The notes below the pieces were generated by a model. The model did not search any database, had not been told where the DNA came from, and saw only the letters and a program-made list of their open reading frames with translations. Of a stretch of DNA of 64,000 nt, positions 52,320 to 61,550 are shown piece after piece. Origin of the DNA: Proteobacteria bacterium SG_bin9 (GTDB taxonomy: Bacteria; Pseudomonadota; Alphaproteobacteria; Rhizobiales; Xanthobacteraceae); the NCBI GenBank assembly GCA_002083525.1, contig LWDM01000050.1:42608-106607 (forward strand). Direction: 5' to 3'. Made by a program: the position numbers and the translations under genes. Numbering within the stretch: position 1 is the stretch's first letter; the number at the start of each line of letters is the position of its first letter.

Positions 52320-53156
52320 ATGTCCTTCCGATTCCGATCCATCACCGCAGCGCTTGCGCTCGGTGCCGTCGCTCTCGCCTCGCCGGCGCTGGCGCTGGAT
52401 AAATCCATCGTCGTCGCGTCGACGACATCGACGCAGGACTCAGGGCTGTTCGGTTACATCCTGCCGCTGTTTAAGGCGAAGACTGGCATCGACGTGAAGG
52501 TGATCGCGCAAGGCACCGGACAGGCGCTCGACACAGCGAAACGTGGCGACGCCGATGTCGTCTTCGTCCACGCCAAGGCGCAGGAAGAGAAGTTCGTCGA
52601 GGAAGGATTCGGCGTAAAGCGCTTCGATGTGATGTACAACGACTTCGTGCTGATCGGTCCGAAAGCCGATCCCGCCGGCATCAACGGATCGAAGGATGTG
52701 ACCGTGGCGCTGAAGACGATCAGCGACAAGAGCGCGCCGTTCGTGTCGCGCGGCGACAAGTCGGGCACCCACAGCGCGGAGATCAATCTGTGGAAGGCTG
52801 CCGGCATCGACATCGCGGCGGCGAAGGGCCCCTGGTATCGCGAAATCGGTCAGGGCATGGGCGCGGCGCTCAACACCGCCGGCGCGATGAACGGCTACGT
52901 GCTCTCCGATCGCGGCACCTGGCTTTCGTTCAAGAACCCGGGCGATCTCGTGATCTCGGTCGAGGGCGACAAGCGCCTGTTCAACCAGTACGGCATCATT
53001 CTGGTGAACCCGGCCAAACATCCGTCGGTGAAGAAGGATCTCGGCCAGGCGTTCATCGATTGGGTGCTGTCGGCGGAAGGGCAGGCCGCGATCAACGGCT
53101 ACCAGATCGGCGGCAAGCAGTTGTTCTTCGCCAATGCCAGCACCAAGGCATCCTGA
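52320..53156 (+). CDS. tupA: Tungstate-binding periplasmic protein
   Basis: 278 residues with a Sec signal (FRFRSITAALALGAVALASP, cleavage near ALA). The TupA hallmark is VVASTTSTQDSGLFGYILPL, with TTST contributing oxyanion-binding hydroxyls, and FVSRGDKSGTHSAEINLWKA provides the second binding loop. TupA proteins bind tungstate far more tightly than molybdate. AGGAG precedes the ATG. The gene order tupB-C-A with the solute-binding gene last is a little unusual. Confidence 0.92.
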   Translation: MSFRFRSITAALALGAVALASPALALDKSIVVASTTSTQDSGLFGYILPLFKAKTGIDVKVIAQGTGQALDTAKRGDADVVFVHAKAQEEKFVEEGFGVKRFDVMYNDFVLIGPKADPAGINGSKDVTVALKTISDKSAPFVSRGDKSGTHSAEINLWKAAGIDIAAAKGPWYREIGQGMGAALNTAGAMNGYVLSDRGTWLSFKNPGDLVISVEGDKRLFNQYGIILVNPAKHPSVKKDLGQAFIDWVLSAEGQAAINGYQIGGKQLFFANASTKAS

Positions 53157-53160
53157 TTAT

Positions 53161-53565
53161 TCAGAGATGCCGCGTCTCGGCCGGCGGCTCCCACCAGGCG
53201 TTGTCGCGGCCGTTGGCGTAGTTGACCGGCGCGGCAATGAGCTCTTCCGGCGTGATGTCGTCGAGGGTTGCGACCTGCACCGACACGTACGCGCCGCCGA
53301 TCTCCTCGACGTAGCCGCGCCCGAACGGGCGCACGCCGCACGTTTTGCAGAAGTGGTGATGGCCGCTCTTGGTGTTGAACTGGTAATCGCCGAGCGCGTC
53401 CTCACCGGAGAGCAGACGGAAGGCATCGGGCTTGAGAATCACGCTCCAGTTCCGCGTCTTGGTGCAGATGGAGCAGTTACATCTGCCGGTGCCGGCGCTG
53501 AGGTCGATGTCGGCCTCGTAGCGAACAGCGCCGCAATGGCAGCTTCCCTTGTAGGTCTTCAGCAT
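53161..53565 (-). CDS. GFA-domain zinc protein (complete Cys set)
   Basis: 134 residues from the ATG at 53565; upstream in-frame codons are not family-like. Cys motifs KGSCHCGAVRYEA (Cys9, Cys11), RCNCSICTKTRNW (Cys29, 31, 34) and HHFCKTCGVRPFG complete the two zinc sites of CENP-V/GFA proteins. Function uncertain (the glutathione-formaldehyde role is disputed for most members). Convergent with tupA (4-bp gap). Confidence 0.88.
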   Translation of the reverse strand: MLKTYKGSCHCGAVRYEADIDLSAGTGRCNCSICTKTRNWSVILKPDAFRLLSGEDALGDYQFNTKSGHHHFCKTCGVRPFGRGYVEEIGGAYVSVQVATLDDITPEELIAAPVNYANGRDNAWWEPPAETRHL

Positions 53566-53723
53566 GTCTGTTGGTCCGATGGTTCGGGGCTGATGTTGTA
53601 TGCGGTTGCGATAGCAGTGCCGGCCGCCAGTTTCTGGCAACAGGAGCGTGGCGCCGCAATCCTGGTAACGCTATCGCGCGGCGATGGTTGCCAACCGCTG
53701 ACGCGCATGGTTCACCACTCGTT

Positions 53724-54851
53724 ATGACATCGCGGCAGCAACGAACGGCAGCACTGACCGGCATTGATGCGGCGCTCGGCTGGCTGTTGCCGCGCTGCGC
53801 TCCGGTACAGGTGCTCGCGCTGTCGCTGCATGAAGCGCATGGGCGGGTCGCCGCCGAGAATGTGCCGCTGTCCGCGCCGTTTCCTGCGCGCGCCGTCGCG
53901 CAGACCGATGGCTGGGCCTTTCGCGCTGGCGATATTGCCGGAGCATCGGCCTACGCGCCGGTGTTTCTCTCGGCAGAGCCGACGTGGGTGGAAGCCGGCC
54001 AGCCGTTGCCGGACGGATGCGATTGCGTGATCGATCCCGGCCTTGTCGAAGGCACAGGTCCCGCAGCGCAGGTGATCGGCGAAGCGGTGCCGGGCGAGGG
54101 CGTCCGCCGAACCGGTGAAGATGTTGCGGTAGGGCAGACGATCATCGCCGCCGGTGTTGCCATCACGTCGATTGATCTGATGCGGACGCAACGTGCCGGT
54201 ATCGCGCACATTCAGGCGCGGCGTCCGCGCGTGAGAATCATCAACATTCCGGATTCGGAAAAGCGTTCCGAGACCGCGCGCCTGATCGCCAATCTCGCGG
54301 CTGAGGCGGGCGCAAACGTCGCCAGCGTCGATGCGCCCGCACGCGATGCCGCGGCGATTGCTGGCATGATCAATGACAGCTGCGATCTGTTGATCCTGGT
54401 CGGTGGCACCGGCGCAGGCCGCAGCGACGAAACCGTTGCGGCGCTGGCGCAGCGCGGCGAGATTTTCGCGCATGGCATCGCCCTGAAGCCCGGCCGCGCC
54501 GCGGCTCTCGGTCTTGTGAATGAAGTTCCCGTCGTTGGGCTGCCCGGCCTTCCGGATCAGGCGCTCGCAGTGTGGTGGACGCTGGCGCTGCCCGCACTCG
54601 ATCGTTTGAGCGGGCGAAAGCCGCGCGCGACCGTGACGTTGCCGCTGGCGCGCAAGATCGCATCGACGGTCGGGATGACGGAAATCGTTCTGCTGCAGCA
54701 GCAGGACCAATCGTGGATGCCGTTAGCGGTCGGCGACATGACGCTCGATCAACTTGGGCAAGCCGACGCATGGCTGGCTGTATCTGGGCCGAGCGAAGGT
54801 TATGCTACGGGGACGCCAGTTGCCGCCTATCGGCTGCGTGAGGACGCATGA
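53724..54851 (+). CDS. MoeA-like molybdopterin-biosynthesis protein, shortened
   Basis: 375 residues from the ATG at 53724. MoeA features: AQTDGWAFRAGDIA (cf. DGFAVR), LLILVGGTGAGRSDETVAAL (MPT-binding MoCF-like domain), HGIALKPGRAAALG and VVGLPGLPDQALAVW (cf. LPGNPVS). It is shorter and more divergent than the MoeA at 54848, with several catalytic-region residues changed (ARAVAQTDG instead of FDRSNVDG), so it may be a specialised partner or a degenerate copy. ATGA overlap with the next gene suggests the two act together. Confidence 0.85.
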   Translation: MTSRQQRTAALTGIDAALGWLLPRCAPVQVLALSLHEAHGRVAAENVPLSAPFPARAVAQTDGWAFRAGDIAGASAYAPVFLSAEPTWVEAGQPLPDGCDCVIDPGLVEGTGPAAQVIGEAVPGEGVRRTGEDVAVGQTIIAAGVAITSIDLMRTQRAGIAHIQARRPRVRIINIPDSEKRSETARLIANLAAEAGANVASVDAPARDAAAIAGMINDSCDLLILVGGTGAGRSDETVAALAQRGEIFAHGIALKPGRAAALGLVNEVPVVGLPGLPDQALAVWWTLALPALDRLSGRKPRATVTLPLARKIASTVGMTEIVLLQQQDQSWMPLAVGDMTLDQLGQADAWLAVSGPSEGYATGTPVAAYRLREDA

Positions 54852-56803
54852 ACAATCTGCCGCCGCCTTCGAATCTGCGCCGCGACAGCGTCGAGCAGGA
54901 TCAGTTCCTGAAGATTCTCTCGCGCGACGAGGCGATCGCGCGTTTCGAGGCCGCGCTGTTTCCGCGTGCGCTTACCCCCACGACTTGCGCGCTCGCCGAT
55001 GCGCTCGGCCTCGCGCTTGCGGAAGACGTGTTTGCACCCGTCGATGTACCGCCGTTCGATCGCTCGAATGTCGATGGTTTTGCCGTGCGCTCCGCCGACC
55101 TCGTGTCGGCAGGCGAAGCCAGCGCGATCGAGCTCACGCTCAACGATGAGGTCATTGCCTGCGGTACTGCGCCGAAACTCGCGGTGAAGCCCGGTTCGGC
55201 GACCCCGATCGCAACCGGCGGCCCGTTGCCGCGCGGGGCGGATGCGGTGGTGATGGTCGAGCACACGCAGCCGTCTGGCAACGACGCGATCGAGGTGCGC
55301 CGCTCGGCGACGCCGGGACAATTCGTTTCGTTCGCCGGTTCGGATATCGCACGTGGCGAAGCGGTGCTGCGCGCCGGCACGCTGATCGGTGCGCGCGAGA
55401 TCGGCATGCTTGCGGCCTGTGGCCTTGCATCCGTCGCTGTCGTCCGCAAGCCGCGCGTTGCGGTTCTCTCGACCGGCGATGAGCTGGTGCAGCCCGGCGA
55501 ACCGCTGCGGCCCGCCGCGATCTTCGACACCAACGGCGCCATTGTCGCTGCGGCGGTCACCGAGAATGGTGGCGACGCAAAATTCCTCGGCGCGTTTCCC
55601 GATGACGAGGTGACGCTGGAAGCGGCGATGCGCGATGCGCTGCGCGGCTTCGACATGCTGATTCTCTCCGGCGGCACGTCGAAGGGGGCGGGTGACGTGT
55701 CGCACCGTATCGTCTCGAAGCTCGGCCCGCCCGGCATCATCGCCCATGGCGTGGCGCTGAAGCCCGGTAAGCCGTTGTGTCTTGCGGTGTGTGACGGCAA
55801 GCCGGTGGTGATCCTGCCGGGTTTCCCGACCTCGGCGATGTTCACCTTCCACGACATCGTCGCCCCGGTGCTGCGCAAGCTCGCCGGTCTGCCGCCGCGT
55901 GCCGAAGCGCAGGTCGAAGCGACGGCGCCGGTGCGCGTGCCGTCCGAACTCGGCCGCACCGAATTCGTGATGGTGTCGCTGGCGGAAGGCGACGACGGTC
56001 TTGTCGCGTATCCGACCGGCAAGGGTTCCGGCGCGATCACCTCGTTCGCGCAGGCCGATGGCTTTCTCTCGATCGATGCACTCGCCGATCACATGCCGGC
56101 GGGCACGCGCGCGGAGGTGAAGCTGTTCACGCCGCAACTGCGCGTGCCGGATCTCGTCATCGTCGGCAGTCACTGCACCGGGCTCGATCGTGTGCTCGGT
56201 CCGCTGGTGCGCGACGGTTTCTCCGTGCGTTCGATCGCGGTTGGCAGTCTCGGCGGCCTGACGGCGGCCAAGCGCGGCGAATGCGATCTCGCGCCGATCC
56301 ATCTCTTCGACGACAAGACGCAAACCTACAATGTGCCGTTCCTCGCGCCCGGTCTCGAACTCGTTCGCGGCTGGCTGCGCATGCAGGGCTTTGTGTTCCG
56401 CAAGGGCGACACGCGTTTCGAGGGTAAGAGTGCGGAGAAGGCGGTGCGCGCCGCACTCGCCGATCCATCGTGCCTGATGGTGAGCCGCAATCAGGGCGCC
56501 GGCACGCGCATTCTCATCGATCGCCTTCTGAACGGCGTGCGGCCGGACGGCTATTCCAATCAGCCGAAATCGCACAATGCAGTTGCGGCCGCGGTCACTC
56601 AGGACCGCGCCGACTGGGGCGTGACGATTGCGCCGGTCGCGCGTGCGGCCGGTCTCGGCTTCATTCCGCTGACCGAGGAGCATTACGATTTCGCCGTGGT
56701 GAGCGCGCGGAAAGATCGTCCCGCCGTTCAAGCGCTGCTGCGGTCGCTTGCGTCGCAGGAAACACGTGACGCGCTGACGGAAGCGGGCTTCACGCCGGCC
56801 TGA
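54848..56803 (+). CDS. moeA: MoeA molybdenum/tungsten insertase fused to PBP-like domain
   Basis: 651 residues; ordinary MoeA is about 400. Residues ~20-425 form MoeA: PPFDRSNVDGFAVR, GAREIGMLAACGLASVAV, LILSGGTSKGAGDV, HGVALKPGKPLCLAV and VVILPGFPTSAMFTF. From ~430 (VPDLVIVGSHCTGLDRVLGP) a PBP-like domain follows with SRNQGAGTRILIDRLLNGV and FIPLTEEHYDFAVVS, homologous to that of the regulator at 49902. Fusion implies the enzyme binds a metal oxyanion or cofactor ligand. Just before mobA on the opposite strand (no gap). Confidence 0.9.
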   Translation: MNNLPPPSNLRRDSVEQDQFLKILSRDEAIARFEAALFPRALTPTTCALADALGLALAEDVFAPVDVPPFDRSNVDGFAVRSADLVSAGEASAIELTLNDEVIACGTAPKLAVKPGSATPIATGGPLPRGADAVVMVEHTQPSGNDAIEVRRSATPGQFVSFAGSDIARGEAVLRAGTLIGAREIGMLAACGLASVAVVRKPRVAVLSTGDELVQPGEPLRPAAIFDTNGAIVAAAVTENGGDAKFLGAFPDDEVTLEAAMRDALRGFDMLILSGGTSKGAGDVSHRIVSKLGPPGIIAHGVALKPGKPLCLAVCDGKPVVILPGFPTSAMFTFHDIVAPVLRKLAGLPPRAEAQVEATAPVRVPSELGRTEFVMVSLAEGDDGLVAYPTGKGSGAITSFAQADGFLSIDALADHMPAGTRAEVKLFTPQLRVPDLVIVGSHCTGLDRVLGPLVRDGFSVRSIAVGSLGGLTAAKRGECDLAPIHLFDDKTQTYNVPFLAPGLELVRGWLRMQGFVFRKGDTRFEGKSAEKAVRAALADPSCLMVSRNQGAGTRILIDRLLNGVRPDGYSNQPKSHNAVAAAVTQDRADWGVTIAPVARAAGLGFIPLTEEHYDFAVVSARKDRPAVQALLRSLASQETRDALTEAGFTPA

Positions 56804-57430
56804 TCACGTATCGCCCTTCGCCAGCTCTTCCGCCGCGGCGATATCGTCCACGGTGTTCGCATTGAAGAACGGATCGATCGGCGTGTCCGGCCACTCGACG
56901 GTGGCGAGACGATAACGCGCGGTCCAGCGATCGATCTTGCGCATGTCCTCGACCACCAGCGCGTGGCGCAGTTCGTCGCGCAGGCTGACGTTCCACAACC
57001 CGATCACCGGATGCGTCTGGCCGCCGGAGGATGCGACGGCAAGCTGCGCATTCTCGGCGATGCGTGCAGCTTGCAATCGTTCGACCAGATCGCGCGGCAG
57101 GAACGGGCAGTCGGTCGCGGTGCTCAGCACCCATTCGATCCCGGGCTTGTTCGTTGCCGTCCACTCCAGCGCGGTGAGCACGCCGCCGAGCGGGCCGACG
57201 AATCCCTCGACCGTGTCGGCGACGACAGGCAATCCGAAAGTCGCAAAGCGCGCCGGATCGCCGTTGGCGTTGAGGATCATGTCGTCGCACTGCGGTTTCA
57301 GCCGTTCGATCACGCGATCGAGGATGGTGCGGCCGCCGATGGTGCGCATCGGTTTGTCGCCGCCGCCCATGCGCCGCGCGAGGCCGCCCGCGAGCAGCAC
57401 GCCGAGCGTGGCCGGTTGATTAGTCGTCAT
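56804..57430 (-). CDS. mobA: Molybdenum cofactor guanylyltransferase MobA
   Basis: 208 residues. GTP-binding LGVLLAGGLARRMGGGDKPM at the N-terminus, ATDCPFLPRDLVERL with the metal Asp, and FNANTVDDIAAAEE at the C-terminus. Converts Mo/W-MPT to the guanine-dinucleotide cofactor used by formate dehydrogenases. The start overlaps the fdhD stop by 11 bp, making fdhD-mobA one transcript. Confidence 0.94.
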   Translation of the reverse strand: MTTNQPATLGVLLAGGLARRMGGGDKPMRTIGGRTILDRVIERLKPQCDDMILNANGDPARFATFGLPVVADTVEGFVGPLGGVLTALEWTATNKPGIEWVLSTATDCPFLPRDLVERLQAARIAENAQLAVASSGGQTHPVIGLWNVSLRDELRHALVVEDMRKIDRWTARYRLATVEWPDTPIDPFFNANTVDDIAAAEELAKGDT

Positions 57431-58307
57431 CGCGGCCGCCCTTGCGCTTCGAGCGTGCGGATTCCTCTTCGACGTAGGCGAGGTTCTGATCGTAGACGAT
57501 GCGGTTCTCGCCTGCGAGCGCGATGAAGCGCTTGCCGCGGGCGCGCCCGATCAACGTCAGGCCGATTTGCCGGGCGAGATCGACGCCCCATGCGGTGAAG
57601 CCGGAGCGCGAGACCAGAATCGGAATGCCCATGCGCACGGTCTTGATCACCATCTCCGAGGTGAGCCGGCCGGTGGTGTAGAGAATCTTGTCGGCCATCG
57701 GCACTTTGTTCTGCCAGGCCCAGCCCGCGATCTTGTCGACGGCGTTGTGACGGCCGACGTCTTCCATGTAGCAGATCGGCTGGCCCTGATGGCACAGCAC
57801 GCAGCCGTGGATCGCGCCGGCTTCGAGATAGAGCGACGGCGCGGTGTTGATCGCGTGCGTCATCTCGTAAAGCCACGACGTGCGCAGTTCCGCTTGCGGC
57901 AGCTCGATGTCCTCGATCGCTTCCATCAGGTCGCCGAAGGCGGTGCCCTGTGCGCAGCCCGAGGTCAGCGTCCGCTTCTTCAGCTTCTCCTCGAAGTTGG
58001 TGCCGTGCTCGGTGCGCACCACCACGACCTCGAGATCGTCGTGATACTCGACCTCGGTGACGATATCGTCCGGTTTCAGCATGTTCTGATTCAAGAGATA
58101 GCCGAGCGCGAGATATTCCGGGTAATCGTTGATCGTCATCATGGTGACGATCTCCTGCGCATTGAGATAAAGCGTCAGTGCGCGCTCGACCGGAACGCTG
58201 GTCTCGACCTTCTCCCCGGTTTGATCGACGCCGATCACGCGCTGGGTCAGCCGCGGATCGCTCGGATCGGGCATCACAGGCGTGACCGGTTTGATCGCCT
58301 TGTTCAT
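57420..58307 (-). CDS. fdhD: Formate dehydrogenase accessory sulfurtransferase FdhD
   Basis: 295 residues from the ATG at 58307. Delivers sulfur to the bis-MGD cofactor of formate dehydrogenase. Family features: ERALTLYLNAQEIVTMMTIN, MEDVGRHNAVDKIAGWAW, ILYTTGRLTSEMVIKTVRMG and SRSGFTAWGVDLARQIGLTL. Where many FdhD proteins carry CxxC, this one has a single Cys118 in SGCAQGT; a separate CVLC pair (Cys169, Cys172) occurs in AIHGCVLCHQG. Overlaps mobA; 4 bp after the Mrp gene. Confidence 0.94.
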   Translation of the reverse strand: MNKAIKPVTPVMPDPSDPRLTQRVIGVDQTGEKVETSVPVERALTLYLNAQEIVTMMTINDYPEYLALGYLLNQNMLKPDDIVTEVEYHDDLEVVVVRTEHGTNFEEKLKKRTLTSGCAQGTAFGDLMEAIEDIELPQAELRTSWLYEMTHAINTAPSLYLEAGAIHGCVLCHQGQPICYMEDVGRHNAVDKIAGWAWQNKVPMADKILYTTGRLTSEMVIKTVRMGIPILVSRSGFTAWGVDLARQIGLTLIGRARGKRFIALAGENRIVYDQNLAYVEEESARSKRKGGRDDD

Positions 58308-58311
58308 CGCA

Positions 58312-59160
58312 TTACTCGATGACGATGCGCGGCGGCGGTCTGCTCGCGCCACCCGACTCGATTGCGGCCCAGAGCTGCTTCGCGACGCTCGTGTAAATCT
58401 GCGCGTGGTGACCGTCCGGTTCGGTTGCCACCACGGGGCGTCCGTCGTCCGACGTTGCGCGGATATTCATGTGCAGCGGGATTTCGCCGAGAAACGGCGT
58501 GCCGAGTTTTGTCGCCTCCGCGCGTGCGCCACCCTGGCCGAAGATCGAGGTCACCTTGTTGCAGTTTGGGCAGCAGAAGCCCGACATGTTCTCGATGATG
58601 CCGAGAATCGGGATGTTGACCTTCTGGAACATGCCGATCGCGCGCCGCGCATCGATCAGCGCGATGTCTTGTGGCGTCGAAACGATCACCGCGCCCGCGA
58701 GCGGCACCTGCTGCGCCATGGTGAGCTGCACGTCGCCGGTGCCCGGCGGCATGTCGACGACCATGACGTCGAGATCGCCCCACGCGACTTCGCGCAGCAA
58801 CTGCGTCACCGCCTGGATCACCATCGCACCGCGCCAGATCATCGCGGTCTCTTCGGCGACGAGGAAGCCGATCGACATCACCTTCACGCCGTAGCGTTCC
58901 ATCGGCTCGAGCAGGCGCGTGCCGGTCATGCGCGGCTTGCCGCGCAGGCCGAACAGCCGTGGTTGCGACGGACCGTAAACGTCGGCGTCGAGCATGCCGA
59001 CCTTGAGGCCGAGCGACGCGAGGCCGACGGCGAGATTGCACGACGTGGTCGATTTGCCGACGCCGCCCTTGCCTGACGCGACCGCAATCACGTGCTTCAC
59101 GCCGGGAATGCCGACCGCGCGAGGTGTCGGACGGGCTTGCGGGGTAGGCTGGGTCGCCAC
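58312..59160 (-). CDS. Mrp/NBP35-type iron-sulfur carrier ATPase, short form
   Basis: 282 residues from the GTG at 59160, preceded by AAGGAG at the right distance; the upstream in-frame segment has no family similarity. Deviant Walker A ASGKGGVGKSTTSCNLAVGL, MLDADVYGPSQPRLFG, VVDMPPGTGDVQLT and the cluster-binding IENMSGFCCPNC. It lacks the N-terminal MIP18/DUF59 domain of housekeeping Mrp/ApbC. It lies 4 bp before fdhD, so it may be dedicated to formate dehydrogenase cluster assembly. Confidence 0.9.
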   Translation of the reverse strand: MATQPTPQARPTPRAVGIPGVKHVIAVASGKGGVGKSTTSCNLAVGLASLGLKVGMLDADVYGPSQPRLFGLRGKPRMTGTRLLEPMERYGVKVMSIGFLVAEETAMIWRGAMVIQAVTQLLREVAWGDLDVMVVDMPPGTGDVQLTMAQQVPLAGAVIVSTPQDIALIDARRAIGMFQKVNIPILGIIENMSGFCCPNCNKVTSIFGQGGARAEATKLGTPFLGEIPLHMNIRATSDDGRPVVATEPDGHHAQIYTSVAKQLWAAIESGGASRPPPRIVIE

Positions 59161-59308
59161 GCTGAGGGTCTCCTTGAACGCTGCCCTGTAGTTAGTGGCT
59201 TTTGGTCCGGATGGAAACCGGGCGTTCCGCTCTTTATCCCGGACGCGATGCGGCGTGTAACGCTGCGTCGCAGAGCCAGGATCGTTCCAGATTCGGAGGT
59301 TGGAATGG

Positions 59309-59327
59309 CCCCGGATCAAGTCCGGGG
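59309..59327. repeat. CCCCGGA/TCCGGGG hairpin repeat
   Basis: A perfect 7-bp inverted repeat, CCCCGGA (59309-59315) and TCCGGGG (59321-59327) with loop TCAAG, between the ferredoxin stop and the Mrp start. It resembles the CCCCGGATCAAGTCCGGGG element dispersed in Bradyrhizobium-like genomes. It could attenuate transcription between the two minus-strand genes. Confidence 0.6.
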
Positions 59328-59344
59328 CAAGCGGAGCACGGCCG

Positions 59345-61384
59345 TCAGTGCGGCTCGCCCTTCTTGGCCTCGCGGGCGCGGAGATAGTCCTCGGTGGTCA
59401 TCACCGGCGGGCGCGGCGGCGCCGAATGCGGATCGAAGCTCTCGTTGACGACCGCCTCGACACGGCAGTCGGCGCACATCTTCACCACGTCGATCCGGCG
59501 TGCATTGGCGCCGGTGAACATCCAGTGCTTCTCCTGGAGCTTTGCAACGACGCGCTCGATCGAGCTGCGCGTGCCGAACGGGGTGCCGCAGCTGATGCAG
59601 TGGAACGGTTCCTCTTCCTTGAGCACGCGTTCCGGCGCGCTCCAGGCAAGGAAGTCGAGCCGCGGCTCGCGGGTAATCGCCTTCTCCGGGCAGGTCTTTT
59701 CACAGAGGCCGCACTGCACGCAGACGCTCTCGGTAAAGCGCAGCATGGCGCGGTCGGGATTGTCGCCGAGCGCGCCGGTCGGGCACGCGGTGACGCAGGC
59801 GTGGCACAGCGTGCAGGCTTCGAGATCGAGCTTTACGCCGCCGAACGGCGCGTTCGGCGCCAGCGGAATCACGTCGACCGGCGTCGGCGCGGCGAGATGC
59901 AGTTCGCGAAACGTCGTCTCGAGCACGCCGCGTTTGCCGCCGCGCGGGATGAAGTTCGCCGGCGTTTGCGCCGACGTGCCCGCGGGCATTGCGTCTAGTG
60001 TCGCGCGCAGCTGATCGGGATCGTCGGTCTCGATCAGCTTCACCTGCGCTTCGCCGAAGCCGAGCGTGGTGACGATCGTGTTCGACATGGCGACGACGCT
60101 ATGAAGTCCGGCGATGTCGTGTTTCGGCTGACCGCGGACCAAGAGCGCCGCGCCGGTTCCACCATAGGCGAACACTGCGGCGATGACCTCGGGTCCGAGT
60201 TGCGTCACTTCGTTGACGCGCAACGGCAGCGTCGTTGCCGGCAGGCCGTCGCCGAAGCGCGCCAGCGCATCGATCAGCGGTTCGCCGTGATCGCCGTCGT
60301 AAAACAGCACCGTGGCATTCTTGCCGCCGGCTTTGGCATAGGCGTGCAGCATCGTGCGCAACCGCCGCATCAATGCGTCGGCTGCCGGCAATGCGTAGGC
60401 GGCCGCGCCGGTCGGGCAGGCCGATGCGCAGGAGCCGCAACCGGCACAGATATGCGCATCGATCGCGACCGTATCGCCGTTCGGCGAAATCGCGCCGGTC
60501 GGACACAGATCGAGGCAGCGGGTGCAGCCGGTGATGTTCGAGCGCGAATGTGCGCAGAGCGTTGCGTCGAACGCGATGAAGCGCGGCTTGTCGAACGTGC
60601 CGGAGAGATTGCCGGCGGCGGTGATCGCGCGTTCGACCGCGGCCGGATCGCGCGGATCGGCGCGCACGTAGCCGGGCCGCAGGTCGTGCGCCGGAAACAT
60701 CGGCATGCCGCCGCTGAGATCGAGAATGATGTCGCAGGTCGAGGTCGCGCCGTTGCGTGCCGTGCCGAACACGAGATGATCGCGCGACGACGGCGCCGGC
60801 AGCGCGTAGTCGTCGATCCCGAGTTCGAAGCTGCCGAGATAGCCGCGTGCATTACGCACGGTGCCCTTGAGCACCGGAAACTCCGTGACGCGCAGCGGCG
60901 TCGTGTCGCGCGGCTTGGTCAGTACCACCGTAATGTCGAGACGATCCGAGAGGCGCCGTCCGGCCTCGATGGCAACCTCGTCGCTGCCATAGATAAAGGC
61001 GACGCCTTCGCTCTCCAGCGTCACCAGCGGCACTGCCGGCATCTCTTCGGCGGCTGCGGCGATCAGTGCTGCGGCCTTTGGTCCCGCGGCAGCCGCGTCT
61101 TTCGACCATCCGCCGGTTTCGCGAATGTTGACGAAGGTGAGTGGCGGGATGCGTTTATCACCAAGGACGTCTTCGGCGACTTCGCGGAACAGCGGCTCCT
61201 GCTGCGTGCATGCGATCGTGATCGGCCCGCCGTCGGTCAGTACCGCGCGGAAGCGATCGAGCTCGGCGCCGCAAAGCTGATTGGCTTGCGAGATCTTTCC
61301 AGAGCACGCGCGTCCGATCGCCGTCGCATCGAGCGGCATCGTCTTCTCGCAGCTACAAATCAGCAGATGAGCGTTGTCGCCCAT
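59345..61384 (-). CDS. Multi-cluster 4Fe-4S ferredoxin-type protein of the formate dehydrogenase locus
   Basis: 679 residues. Two double-cluster modules: residues 277-325 (CTRCLDLCPTGAIS and CAGCGSCASACPTG) and 524-566 (CTLCHACVTACPTG and CVQCGLCEKTCPEK). N-terminal Cys residues (LLICSCEKTM) and C-terminal CISCGTPFG and CADCRVE could hold further metal. The middle part resembles hydrogenase/heterodisulfide-reductase-like electron carriers. Upstream of Mrp-fdhD-mobA on the same strand and divergent from the DUF6505/6352 genes. Probably shuttles electrons or assembles clusters for formate dehydrogenase; role unproven. Confidence 0.85.
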   Translation of the reverse strand: MGDNAHLLICSCEKTMPLDATAIGRACSGKISQANQLCGAELDRFRAVLTDGGPITIACTQQEPLFREVAEDVLGDKRIPPLTFVNIRETGGWSKDAAAAGPKAAALIAAAAEEMPAVPLVTLESEGVAFIYGSDEVAIEAGRRLSDRLDITVVLTKPRDTTPLRVTEFPVLKGTVRNARGYLGSFELGIDDYALPAPSSRDHLVFGTARNGATSTCDIILDLSGGMPMFPAHDLRPGYVRADPRDPAAVERAITAAGNLSGTFDKPRFIAFDATLCAHSRSNITGCTRCLDLCPTGAISPNGDTVAIDAHICAGCGSCASACPTGAAAYALPAADALMRRLRTMLHAYAKAGGKNATVLFYDGDHGEPLIDALARFGDGLPATTLPLRVNEVTQLGPEVIAAVFAYGGTGAALLVRGQPKHDIAGLHSVVAMSNTIVTTLGFGEAQVKLIETDDPDQLRATLDAMPAGTSAQTPANFIPRGGKRGVLETTFRELHLAAPTPVDVIPLAPNAPFGGVKLDLEACTLCHACVTACPTGALGDNPDRAMLRFTESVCVQCGLCEKTCPEKAITREPRLDFLAWSAPERVLKEEEPFHCISCGTPFGTRSSIERVVAKLQEKHWMFTGANARRIDVVKMCADCRVEAVVNESFDPHSAPPRPPVMTTEDYLRAREAKKGEPH

Positions 61385-61550
61385 GTCGTCTTACCTCTTC
61401 GCGTGCCCGGCGCCACTGTTAACCTATCGCAGCGGTCCCGCCTGCTTGACCCCGATAGCATAGCCTGCCCAAATGCAAAGCATCTCTCTGTGATCGGCAC
61501 GGACTCTTTTTGCTGCATGTGCGCGGAACGCTCTCGCCAACCTCTGACCG

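Noticed and set aside
54827..56731. 634-aa minus-strand frame opposite moeA
   Set aside because: Shadow frame rich in Arg/His/Glu with no domain; moeA on the plus strand has all its motifs.
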